Assembly (NCBI GenBank): GCA_014879735.1
Contig: JACSRN010000132.1
Span: forward strand, 145,102-196,594
DNA length: 51,493 nucleotides
Direction: 5' to 3'
DNA from: Paracoccaceae bacterium
GTDB taxonomy: Bacteria; Pseudomonadota; Alphaproteobacteria; Rhodobacterales; Rhodobacteraceae
Shown: positions 34,873 through 43,144 of the stretch, piece by piece
How the letters are laid out: each line of letters opens with the position of its first letter
Numbering within the stretch: position 1 is the stretch's first letter
Translations under genes and position numbers: made by a program
Notes under the pieces: generated by a model
Told to the model about the DNA's origin: nothing
Seen by the model: only the letters and a program-made list of their open reading frames with translations
The model's database searches: none

Positions 34873-34923
34873 GGCGCTGCTGGGGTACCGGTCAAGTCTT
34901 GCGGCGCTATATCAACCACCGGT
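34873..34923. repeat. two direct GGCGCT...ACCGGT modules in the lyase/algD intergenic region
   Basis: GGCGCT-N8-ACCGGT (34873-34892) is repeated as GGCGCT-N9-ACCGGT (34903-34923), 30-31 bases apart, close to three helical turns. This could be a regulator binding array for the exopolysaccharide locus. The rest of the 345-base divergent region holds the two candidate promoters and no ORF that I can support. Confidence 0.4.
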
Positions 34924-35069
34924 TGCGTCATCTTGTAGGGCACACGTCCGTCGACCCCCATATCTCGGGTAATCTCCGGCATGTTCGCACAACATGCGCG
35001 ATGGTCGAAAGCGACTGTGGCGGTCCGAGCACGACTGTTCCCAAACACGAAACGGCCCGTTTTTAAACT

Positions 35070-35097
35070 TTGAAACAACATATCAACGCCCTATTTT
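35070..35097 (+). promoter_or_regulatory. candidate sigma70 promoter of algD
   Basis: TTGAAA (35070-35075) and TATTTT (35092-35097) are 16 bases apart in a locally AT-rich stretch, giving a leader of about 38 bases before the algD ATG. A small inverted repeat (AAACGG/CCGTTT, about 35050-35062) lies just upstream. Confidence 0.5.
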
Positions 35098-35141
35098 AAA
35101 AAGAAAAAAGCCGGGCAACAGCTTGGCAGATGAGGCAGAAC

Positions 35142-36461
35142 ATGGCAAAAATCAGTGTCTTCGGCATCGGGTATGTCGGGGTGGTCGCGGCGGCGTGTCT
35201 GGCGCGGGACGGCCACCAGGTCATCGCGGTCGATGTCGACCCGGGCAAGATCGCTGCAATCAATGCGGGGCGCTCGCCTATCGTCGAAAACGGGCTTCCC
35301 GAACTTATCCAGAAGGTTGTAGCCGCCGGCCGGCTGACCGCGACCGACGATGTGCAGGCTGCGATCGATGCGACCGAGGCCAGCTTCGTGGCGGTCGGCA
35401 CGCCTTCGGCACCTGACGGATCGGTCGGACTGTCCTATGTCGAGGCCGTCTGCCGCAACATCGGCGCGGCTTTGCGCAACAAGCCGGCCTTCCATTCGGT
35501 CGTGATCCGCTCGACCATTGTGCCCGGCTCGACCGAGAAGACCTGCATCCCCGCGCTGGAGGGGGCCTCGGGCAAGGTTGCGGGCAAGGATTTCGGTGTC
35601 GGATACTACCCCGAGTTCCTGCGCGAATCGACGGCGATCGAAGATTACGATGCGCCCGGCCTGATCGTCTTCGGGGCGATGGACATGCCGACCCGGCAAT
35701 TCCTGACCGCCCTGAACGAGGGTCTGGGCTGCAAGATCCATGCCGTCGACATCCGTACCGCAGAGATGGTGAAATACACCTCGAACACCTGGCGCGCCGT
35801 GAAGGTGACGTTCGCCAACGAGATCGGCAACATCGCCAAGGCCTCGGGTCTCGACGGCCAGACCGTGATGGAGATCCTGTGCTCTGACACCACCGTCGCG
35901 ATGTCGAAATACTTCATGCGCCCGGGCTTTGCTTTCGGCGGCTCGTGCCTGCCCAAGGATGTGCGCGCCCTGCGCCATCTGGCCGGTTCTACCGGCGTGA
36001 CGCCGCATCTGCTGAACGCGGTCATCGACGCGAACGAGGCGCAGATCGCCCGTGCCGAAGCGATGGTGATTGACTCGGGCGCCAAGAACGTCGGCTTCGT
36101 CGGCATCAGCTTCAAGCCCGGCACCGACGACCTGCGCGAAAGCCCGCTGGCCGAACTGGCCGCCCGCCTGATCAAGAAGGGCGTCGAGGTCGACATCTAC
36201 GACCCCTATGTCTTCGAGGCCTATGCCAGCCGCAATTCGACCGCCGGCCGCGGCAATGACGTGATCCCCGACCTGCCCTCGCGCATGGAAGGCGATCTGG
36301 GCAGGCTGATCGACCGTTCGGACGCGATCCTTGTCGGCAACTTCTACAAGGAAACCGTCGAGCCGCTGACCCGCGCTGCAGAAGGCCGCCCGGTCGTCGA
36401 CCTGACCCGCCTGAACCGCAAGATGGTGTCCGAAGGGCATTATCAGGGCATCTGCTGGTAA
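35142..36461 (+). CDS. algD: GDP-mannose 6-dehydrogenase (AlgD)
   Basis: A 439-aa enzyme that oxidises GDP-mannose to GDP-mannuronate, the committed step and precursor supply for alginate-type polymers. The N-terminal Rossmann motif is GIGYVGVVAAACL; the catalytic Cys269 is in FAFGGSCLPKDVRAL, which looks identical to the Pseudomonas site (Cys268). C-terminal VGISFKPGTDDLRESP is also family-typical. The start at MAKISVFGIG is chosen because the dinucleotide fold starts at once. It leads a plus-strand operon, with alg8 six bases downstream. Confidence 0.95.
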   Translation: MAKISVFGIGYVGVVAAACLARDGHQVIAVDVDPGKIAAINAGRSPIVENGLPELIQKVVAAGRLTATDDVQAAIDATEASFVAVGTPSAPDGSVGLSYVEAVCRNIGAALRNKPAFHSVVIRSTIVPGSTEKTCIPALEGASGKVAGKDFGVGYYPEFLRESTAIEDYDAPGLIVFGAMDMPTRQFLTALNEGLGCKIHAVDIRTAEMVKYTSNTWRAVKVTFANEIGNIAKASGLDGQTVMEILCSDTTVAMSKYFMRPGFAFGGSCLPKDVRALRHLAGSTGVTPHLLNAVIDANEAQIARAEAMVIDSGAKNVGFVGISFKPGTDDLRESPLAELAARLIKKGVEVDIYDPYVFEAYASRNSTAGRGNDVIPDLPSRMEGDLGRLIDRSDAILVGNFYKETVEPLTRAAEGRPVVDLTRLNRKMVSEGHYQGICW

Positions 36462-36467
36462 ATTCCC

Positions 36468-37955
36468 ATGTTGCGTCACATTACCCAGATCTTTTCGCAT
36501 GCGACCTATTTCGGCGTCGTCGCCCTGTTGGTGATGCTGGTGCCGATCCAGCAGGTCATGCATGCGGAAACGGCCGCCGGGTCGATCTTCATCCTCGGCG
36601 TCCTGGGGACTTGGCGTTATACATGGGCGGTAACGAACTTCACGCGGGCGGTGATCTACGCCCGCGTGGTCTATCCCCGACGGAAGGCCAAGGCGATCCG
36701 GCGGTTCCGCGAACGCGGCATCGTCTCGCATGCCTATTTCCTGGTAACGACCTACATGGTCGACACCGAAAGCACGCTGGCCTGCTACCGCGCCCTTTAT
36801 GCGGCGGCGGCCCGCGCCCGCGACGGGGCGACCATCGTCGTCTCGGTCGTTGATGGTGCGGATGAACGCCTGATCCGCGGTCTTTTCGAGTCCTGCGGCC
36901 ATGACATGCGTCGCGTGCATCTGATCATCGACCGCATCAAGTCGGACGGCAAGCGCGACGCACTGGCGCGCGGCCTGCGCATCATCGCCAAGCAGAACCC
37001 GACGCAGCACGACATCGTCATCTTCGTCGATGGCGACACCTGCGTGCCGATCGACATCGTCGAACAATCGGCACCGATGTTCACCAATCCGAAGCTGGGC
37101 GCGCTGACCACCGACGAGGGCGTGCTGATCGAGAAGAAGAACCTCTTTCGCGACTGGTTCATCCTGCGCTTCGACCAGCGTCAGGTGATGATGTCCTCGA
37201 TGGGCCTGGCAAACCACGTCCTGACACTGACGGGGCGGATGTCGGTTTTCCGCGGCACCGTTGCGGTGCAACCAGAGTTCATCAACGACATCTGGTATGA
37301 CTATCTCGATCACTGGCGTCTTGGCCGGGTGAAGTTCCTGACGGGCGACGACAAGTCGACCTGGTACTGGCTGCTGCGGAACGGCTACGAGATGGCCTAT
37401 CTGCCGGACGTGCGGTCCTGGTCGATGGAGACCCAGCCGCGCGAGACCTTCCTCGAAAGCGCGCAGGTCCTGATGACGCGCTGGTTCGGCAACATGATGC
37501 GCACCAATGGCCGCGCATTGAAACTTTCGCCGCAGGTGATCGGGCGCTTCACCTGGTGGTCGATCCTCGACCAGCGGGTGTCGATGTGGACCACGCTGGT
37601 CGGCCCGCTGGCCGTGGTCCTGACCGCCATCTTCTCGACCTGGACGATCGTGCCGCTGTACATCGCCTGGGTCATGATCACGCGCTATATCTTCTGCGTG
37701 GCGATCTCGCTGTTCCGCGGCACCTGGTTCCCCATCACGCATCCGCCGATCCTGTACTTCGGGCAGATCGCGGGGGCGCTGGTCAAGAACTACATCATCT
37801 TCCGGCTGGACAAGCAGAGATGGACGCGCCAGGGCGCTGGCGGCGCCGCGAAGCTGAGCCTGACCCAGCGGATCAACGCCTTCGAAGCAAACCTACATCA
37901 ATCAATTGCACTGGCCTGGCTCACGATCGGCGTGATCCTGCTGGGTCAGATGTAG
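36468..37955 (+). CDS. alg8: mannuronan polymerase Alg8 (GT2 family)
   Basis: A 495-aa membrane glycosyltransferase that polymerises mannuronate from GDP-mannuronate; the length nearly equals Pseudomonas Alg8 (494). Two N-terminal and several C-terminal membrane helices flank a cytosolic GT2 domain. Catalytic features are present: VVDGADE, D188-x-D190 in FVDGDTC, D294/D295/K296 in TGDDKSTW, and QVLMTRW (Q333 to W339). The polymerase therefore looks active. It lies between algD and alg44 in the classic order. Confidence 0.95.
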   Translation: MLRHITQIFSHATYFGVVALLVMLVPIQQVMHAETAAGSIFILGVLGTWRYTWAVTNFTRAVIYARVVYPRRKAKAIRRFRERGIVSHAYFLVTTYMVDTESTLACYRALYAAAARARDGATIVVSVVDGADERLIRGLFESCGHDMRRVHLIIDRIKSDGKRDALARGLRIIAKQNPTQHDIVIFVDGDTCVPIDIVEQSAPMFTNPKLGALTTDEGVLIEKKNLFRDWFILRFDQRQVMMSSMGLANHVLTLTGRMSVFRGTVAVQPEFINDIWYDYLDHWRLGRVKFLTGDDKSTWYWLLRNGYEMAYLPDVRSWSMETQPRETFLESAQVLMTRWFGNMMRTNGRALKLSPQVIGRFTWWSILDQRVSMWTTLVGPLAVVLTAIFSTWTIVPLYIAWVMITRYIFCVAISLFRGTWFPITHPPILYFGQIAGALVKNYIIFRLDKQRWTRQGAGGAAKLSLTQRINAFEANLHQSIALAWLTIGVILLGQM

Positions 37956-37973
37956 CTCAGAGAGGATATCCCG

Positions 37974-39224
37974 ATGAGCGATCCCTTCTCCTCTCCACCG
38001 CAGAACTCGGCTCCGGCCGGGGTGCAAACCGTGCATGTGCCGCAGCCGGCCCCCGCCGCGCCGATACCGCAGCCGGCGCCGGCGCCGGTGCCGCAGCAGC
38101 CGGTACAACCCGCGCCGCAGCCGACACCTGCCCCGCCGCCGGCCCGGCCGGAGCCGCCACCCGCCGCCGAGCCCGAAGTGCCCGCGGATTTCGCCTATGA
38201 AGGCGAACATCCGGTGTTGACCGTTCCCTTCACCGCCCTGTTCGGCGACAGCCGGCTGGAAGGTATCGGGCTTTCGGTTGCTGCGGCCTATGTGCAGATC
38301 GGCGGCCCGCTCGATCCGCGCTGGCTGAACCATCGCGCGCCGGTGCGCCTGCAGTTCGATTTCGAGAATTTCAGCGTCCAGCTCGACGCCGATGTGGTCG
38401 TGGCCGGCAGCCGCGGGCCGGGCGAGATGACATTGCAGTTCGTCGATCCGCTGGGTCCGCACCTGCCGCAGCTGCGCCATATCCTGAACAGCTACATCTC
38501 GGGCGACCTGGTCACTCTCGGCAGCTTCCTGTCCTATACCGGACCGACGAAGCCCAAGGCCGCAAAGGGCGAGGAGACGGGCAAGCCGCCGCTCGGCCGC
38601 CGCCTCCGCAGCTTTGCCGTCGCCCTGGTGTCGCTGGCCGCCATCGGCATTGCCGCGACGCTGATGATCGGGCGCGCCACCCAGGTGACAGAGCTTCGCC
38701 CGATCTTCATCAGCCGCGAAGGCCGCGAGATGCGCGCCACCACGGCGGGCCAAGTCTCCTACCTGAACCCCCAGGCGCAGAAGGGCGAGGTGGTCTTCTC
38801 GATCAACTCGAACAGCGGCGACGTGCTGAACTTCCAGCTTCCCTGCGATTGCACGGTGGAAGTGACCGATGGCATCTATGAAGGTGCAACTGTCCTTCCT
38901 ATCGACGTAATTTTGTCCACTTTCGATTCAAATGTCGGGATCAGGGTGCAAACCCAGATCAGCATCGAAGGACTGTCGAAATACATGGACGGCGCCGCAG
39001 CATATCTCGACCTTGACGACGGGCGGAACCTGCCCGCGACAATCGAGACCTCGTCCGCCACGAACATTGCCGCCGAACGCGGCGACCTGTTCGTGCCGGT
39101 CTACATCGTGCCCACCGATCCCGCGGCCCTGACCACCGCGGACATCGGCAAGACCGCCCATCTCCGACTCGTCAATTCCTGGCTGAACCAGCTCATCACT
39201 CGAACGAATGGCGACGCGACATGA
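37974..39224 (+). CDS. alg44: Alg44-like polymerase partner with degenerate PilZ domain
   Basis: A 416-aa protein in four parts: a Pro/Gln/Ala-rich extension (about 15-70), a PilZ-like domain (about 72-190), one membrane helix (about 213-233) and a periplasmic HlyD-like domain (about 240-410). Alg44 normally activates Alg8 by binding c-di-GMP through RxxxR and DxSxxG. Here the matching stretches read GEHPV and GIGLSVAAA, so both motifs are absent. The periplasmic part has a paired CDC (291-293). The stop overlaps algA by four bases. Identity rests on gene order plus domain plan. Confidence 0.85.
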   Translation: MSDPFSSPPQNSAPAGVQTVHVPQPAPAAPIPQPAPAPVPQQPVQPAPQPTPAPPPARPEPPPAAEPEVPADFAYEGEHPVLTVPFTALFGDSRLEGIGLSVAAAYVQIGGPLDPRWLNHRAPVRLQFDFENFSVQLDADVVVAGSRGPGEMTLQFVDPLGPHLPQLRHILNSYISGDLVTLGSFLSYTGPTKPKAAKGEETGKPPLGRRLRSFAVALVSLAAIGIAATLMIGRATQVTELRPIFISREGREMRATTAGQVSYLNPQAQKGEVVFSINSNSGDVLNFQLPCDCTVEVTDGIYEGATVLPIDVILSTFDSNVGIRVQTQISIEGLSKYMDGAAAYLDLDDGRNLPATIETSSATNIAAERGDLFVPVYIVPTDPAALTTADIGKTAHLRLVNSWLNQLITRTNGDAT

Positions 39225-40666
39225 CCCGGATCTACCCCCTCATCATCTGCGGCGGCAATGGCACGCGCCTCTGGCCCATTTCCCGCTCGCAAAGCCCCAA
39301 GCAGTTCCAGCGGGTCGGCGACGCGACTTCCCCCACCTTCTTCCAGATGGCGATCCAGCGCCACAGCGTGCCCGGCTATGAAATGCCCTGGGTGATCTCG
39401 TCGATCCGTCACCGGGCGACCGTCACGGCGCAACTGGCCGAAATCGGCCGCGATGCCCGTATCCTGCTGGAGCCGATGGGTCGCAATACTGGCCCGGCCG
39501 TTCTGGCCGCCGCGCTGACGCTGATCCAGTCCGACCCCGATGGCGTGCTGGTCGTGGTGCCCGCCGACCATGTGATCGAAGGCGACATCAATGCCACGAT
39601 CCTGTCCATGGCCCCGGCCGCCGCAGCCGGCCACATCGTCACGTTCGGGATCAAGCCGCGTTATGCCGAAACGGGCTTTGGCTATATTACCGATGCCGGC
39701 CCGATCCCCGGCGTGAAGGGGCTGCACAAGGTCGGCCGCTTCGTCGAGAAACCGCCGATCCGCAAGGCGCGCCTTCTGGTCGAAAGCGACATCGCCTATT
39801 GGGCGTCGGGCATCAGCATGTTCTCGGCCGCGACGATCATCTCGGAATACCAGAAGTTCGACCCCGCCACGGTTCAGGCCGTGCGCCAGGCCGTGGCGCA
39901 GGGCCGCGAGGCCGCCGACGGGCTGGAACTGAACGGCGAATTCTTCGTCAAGGCCCAGTCCGAACCGACCGAAAGCATGGTCTTCGAAAAGACCGACCGC
40001 ATCGCGCTGGCGCCGCTGGACGTCAACTGGAACGACGTCGGGTCCTGGACCGCGATGTATGGCATTTCGAAGTCGAACCCGCAGGGCAATGTCCTGCAGG
40101 GCGATGTGGTGGCGGTCGAAACCTCCAATTCGATGGTGCGCGCCTCGGCGGACCGTCTGGTCACGGTCGTCGGCATGAAGGACGTGATCGTGATCGACAC
40201 GCCCGATGCGCTGCTTGTCACCCGGGTCGGCCATTGCCAGAGCGTGAAGAAGGTTGCCGAATACCTGAAATCGACCAAGCGGATCGAAGCCGAGAAACAT
40301 CAGGATGCGGTGGTGGCAGAGCACAAGGCCGGCGTGCCGACACCCTACGGCCAGCTTGTGCCGGTGTTCCAGAGCGACAGCATGGAGATCGTCACCGCAA
40401 CCATCGCGCCGGGCCAGAACCTCATGCTCGACCCGGTCGACAACCGCGAACTGATGGTCTCGCATGGTGATGTGACCGTTGTCACGCTTGACGGATCGGT
40501 TCCGGTTCAGTCCGGTCAGCGGCTTGACCTGACCGATGCCCTGCCGACGATGCTGGTGAACGCCACCGGCGGCGATGTCGAAGTGGTCATCACCACGATG
40601 CTGGGCGGTGCCAGGGTCCCGGCCACGCCCGCCGTGAATGTCACACAGCTGCCGCGCTATGCCTGA
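39221..40666 (+). CDS. algA: mannose-1-phosphate guanylyltransferase (AlgA type, isomerase half degenerate)
   Basis: A 481-aa type II AlgA/XanB-like protein. The N-terminal GDP-mannose pyrophosphorylase is intact: CGGNGTRLWPISRSQSPKQF (10-29), VVPADHVIE and RFVEKP (173-178). The C-terminal cupin, which should be the phosphomannose isomerase, spans about 375-460, but the expected HHHRAEHW-like metal site reads DPVDNREL (404-411). It probably makes GDP-mannose from mannose 1-phosphate only, leaving isomerisation to another enzyme. It overlaps alg44 by four bases and the AlgG-like gene by eight. Confidence 0.9.
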   Translation: MTRIYPLIICGGNGTRLWPISRSQSPKQFQRVGDATSPTFFQMAIQRHSVPGYEMPWVISSIRHRATVTAQLAEIGRDARILLEPMGRNTGPAVLAAALTLIQSDPDGVLVVVPADHVIEGDINATILSMAPAAAAGHIVTFGIKPRYAETGFGYITDAGPIPGVKGLHKVGRFVEKPPIRKARLLVESDIAYWASGISMFSAATIISEYQKFDPATVQAVRQAVAQGREAADGLELNGEFFVKAQSEPTESMVFEKTDRIALAPLDVNWNDVGSWTAMYGISKSNPQGNVLQGDVVAVETSNSMVRASADRLVTVVGMKDVIVIDTPDALLVTRVGHCQSVKKVAEYLKSTKRIEAEKHQDAVVAEHKAGVPTPYGQLVPVFQSDSMEIVTATIAPGQNLMLDPVDNRELMVSHGDVTVVTLDGSVPVQSGQRLDLTDALPTMLVNATGGDVEVVITTMLGGARVPATPAVNVTQLPRYA

Positions 40667-42293
40667 GCTGCGAACAGAACGGCCCGCCGCCGCCCTGCCG
40701 GGCCGCATCCGACTTCGGCCCGTCAGGGCCGTCTTGTCGGCGGGCCTTCTGTTCCTGACCTCGATCCTGGCTGCGCCCGCGGGGGCGCTGCCGCCCGATC
40801 AGATCAGCACCGATCTGCAGACCCGGTTGTCCGCCCTTGCCACGGCCGAGGCCGATGTCGCCACCCGCGGGCAATCGGCCGCCGTGCTGATCGCCGCGGC
40901 CGATCTGAAAGGCTTTGCCGAGCAGGCCTCGGCAAACCCGGATTATGGTCCGAAGCTCGGGCCGATCCTCACGCCCACATTGCCGCAGGGCACGGTGCTT
41001 GCGATCCCCCCCGCCGAACGGCCCTCGGCCGAGGCGGTGGTGGGCGACCGGCTGAACCTGCGTCTGGCCTTGACGCTTCTGTCGCAGTCCCATGGCGACG
41101 AGGACAATGGCGCCGTGCTCGAGGCCCAGACCGACCCCGGACAGAACACGCTGGTGCTGCGCGCGGGCGTGGCCGATGTCGCCACGCTGGCCGGCCTGCT
41201 GCGCGATACCCGCCTTGCAGGCGACCTGCAGGGACGCAGCCTGACGCTGCGGGTGCCCTTGGTGATCTGGCCGGGCGCCCGGCTGATCCTGCGCGACGGC
41301 GACGAGATTCTGCTCAGCCGTTCGGACGGCGCCTTTGTGCTGAACCTTGGCACGCTGGAAATCGACGGCGGCGCCATCCGCGGCATCGGCGAGGCACATG
41401 AGATCATCCGCCGCTTCTACCCATTCGTCACCACGGCCGACAGCGGCGTTCTGCTCTCCAGGCGCGCCACCTTCCAGTCGCTGGGTTTTGGCGCCACGCT
41501 GAAGTTTTCGGGCGTTTCGGTGGTGCGCAACCTGTTGCGCCCCGCCGACCGCCCCTCTGTGATCGACGGCAGCCTCTTTGAGGATGTGCTGTCTGTCGCC
41601 ATCCAGGGCGATGCCGGCGCGCGCCTTTCCGACAACCGCTTTCGCGATGCCCGCAGTGCCGCGCTGATCGTCTCGGGCGCCAAGGGCGTTCGTGTCACCG
41701 GCAACATCTTTACCGGCAAGATGTCCACGAATGCGATCCGGGTCGAGCGTGGCTCGGCCGGGGGGACGATCGCGGGCAATGTCGTTCTTGGCGGCGAGCG
41801 CGCCGGCATCGTTGTCCGCGACCAAAGCCACGATGCCCTCGTGACCGGCAATGTGGTCTGGCACCGCACGGGCGGCGGCATCACGGTGCAGGCAAGCGAA
41901 TGCGCACTGGTCGAAGGCAACCTCGTCATCGCCAATTCGCAGAAGGGAATCGAGCTGCGCAATGCACCCGGCGGGCGGATCGAGGCGAACAGCCTTCTGT
42001 CGAACGACAGCGTGGCGCTCTGGGTCTCGAACCAGCGGGCGGGGCAGACCACGCATCTGACCGACAACATCATCGCCTTCAACAACGCAGGCCTTGCCTC
42101 GGCCCAGGGGGGCACCCTGATCTTTCAGGGCAACGACCTCAGCCGCCAGTATCTGCAATTCGTCAGCGGCGACCTGACCGCCATCGACACCCGCCTTGCC
42201 ATCGAACTGCGTGGCGAGGAGCAGGTCGTGCTGGAAACCGGCGCCACGTCCGGCGCCTCAACCGATATCACCGCCGTGGAGTGTAGCCGATGA
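40659..42293 (+). CDS. AlgG-like right-handed beta-helix protein, epimerase motif absent
   Basis: A 544-aa exported protein (signal anchor about 25-45). An N-terminal helical/beta region to about 200 is followed by a parallel beta-helix (about 205-500) with the AlgG-like opening LTLRVPLVIWPGARLILRDGDEILLSRSDGAFVLNLGTLEIDGGAI and the LFEDV block at 306. AlgG C5-epimerases need a DPHD motif; no DPHD occurs anywhere, and the two places that could align read IVSG (337-340) and VVRD (385-388). It may be a scaffold or polymer guide. The start inside the algA end is the closest Met. Confidence 0.78.
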   Translation: MPELRTERPAAALPGRIRLRPVRAVLSAGLLFLTSILAAPAGALPPDQISTDLQTRLSALATAEADVATRGQSAAVLIAAADLKGFAEQASANPDYGPKLGPILTPTLPQGTVLAIPPAERPSAEAVVGDRLNLRLALTLLSQSHGDEDNGAVLEAQTDPGQNTLVLRAGVADVATLAGLLRDTRLAGDLQGRSLTLRVPLVIWPGARLILRDGDEILLSRSDGAFVLNLGTLEIDGGAIRGIGEAHEIIRRFYPFVTTADSGVLLSRRATFQSLGFGATLKFSGVSVVRNLLRPADRPSVIDGSLFEDVLSVAIQGDAGARLSDNRFRDARSAALIVSGAKGVRVTGNIFTGKMSTNAIRVERGSAGGTIAGNVVLGGERAGIVVRDQSHDALVTGNVVWHRTGGGITVQASECALVEGNLVIANSQKGIELRNAPGGRIEANSLLSNDSVALWVSNQRAGQTTHLTDNIIAFNNAGLASAQGGTLIFQGNDLSRQYLQFVSGDLTAIDTRLAIELRGEEQVVLETGATSGASTDITAVECSR

Positions 42294-43144
42294 TCCGCAA
42301 CCCCGGTTCCGCCCCGCTGGTCCATGGCCTTCTGGTCATGGCCCTTGCGATTTGTCTCTCGTCTGGCCCTGCCGCCGCACAGACCGCCGAACCGCCGGCG
42401 GCAACTCTGCCGTCCGACGATCCGTTGCTGACCCTGCCGTTCGAGCCCGATCCCGCACGGCGCCAGATCAGCGTCAAGGTCGAATCCGGCCTGACCAGCA
42501 CCCGCAAGCTGCCAACGCAGGAATTGCGCAACCTGCGCAAGACGATGCTGGCCGGCGAAGAGATTTCGCCCCAGGGCCTGCGTGCGCTGGCCGAATTCCA
42601 TGACGGGCTCGCGGCGCAGCGCTATGTGCGCCATCTTGTCGACAATGGCGGCAGCGACAGCGACATCGCCTTTTTCGGCAGTATCGCGGTGGCGACGGGC
42701 CGGATCTGGACCCTGCCCGAAACCGTGGCCGCCATGATGCGGCTTGATCCCGCGACCGAGCCGCCGGAGCGGGTGAAAACCTATATGGCGATGATTTATC
42801 CTCATGCCTGGGCAGGAAACTCGCTTGCGCTGCAGGCGGTGATGATGCTGAACGGCAAAGGCCGGCTGTTCGGCGAGATGTCGGACAAGACGCGCAAGCT
42901 GCTGGATGCCGAGATGCAGGAGATCGGTGATGGCCGGATGGAGTTGCTGATGGCGATGAACCTGATGCGCAATCCGGATGTGCGGGTCGCCTCGGCCGAC
43001 GAGATCCGCCACTATCTCGAACGCGCCGCGACCAGCACCGTGCCCGGAATCGCGGCGGCCGCCGGCGCATTGCTTGCCCGGCTGGCAACAGGTGCATGGG
43101 CCGACACCCTGGCCGCAAAGGCCGCGCCGGAGGTGCAGTTGTGA
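42290..43144 (+). CDS. exported helical protein of the exopolysaccharide operon
   Basis: A 284-aa protein with a signal peptide (LLVMALAICLSSGPAAAQ) and an otherwise all-helical body with weak SEL1/TPR-like character (MLAGEEISPQGLRALAEFHDGLAAQRYVRHLV; AWAGNSLALQAVMMLNGKG). It overlaps the AlgG-like gene by four bases and the AlgX-like gene by four, so it is made in step with them. It occupies the part of the operon where a scaffold such as AlgK would be expected, but is too diverged to name. Probably periplasmic. Confidence 0.75.
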   Translation: MIRNPGSAPLVHGLLVMALAICLSSGPAAAQTAEPPAATLPSDDPLLTLPFEPDPARRQISVKVESGLTSTRKLPTQELRNLRKTMLAGEEISPQGLRALAEFHDGLAAQRYVRHLVDNGGSDSDIAFFGSIAVATGRIWTLPETVAAMMRLDPATEPPERVKTYMAMIYPHAWAGNSLALQAVMMLNGKGRLFGEMSDKTRKLLDAEMQEIGDGRMELLMAMNLMRNPDVRVASADEIRHYLERAATSTVPGIAAAAGALLARLATGAWADTLAAKAAPEVQL

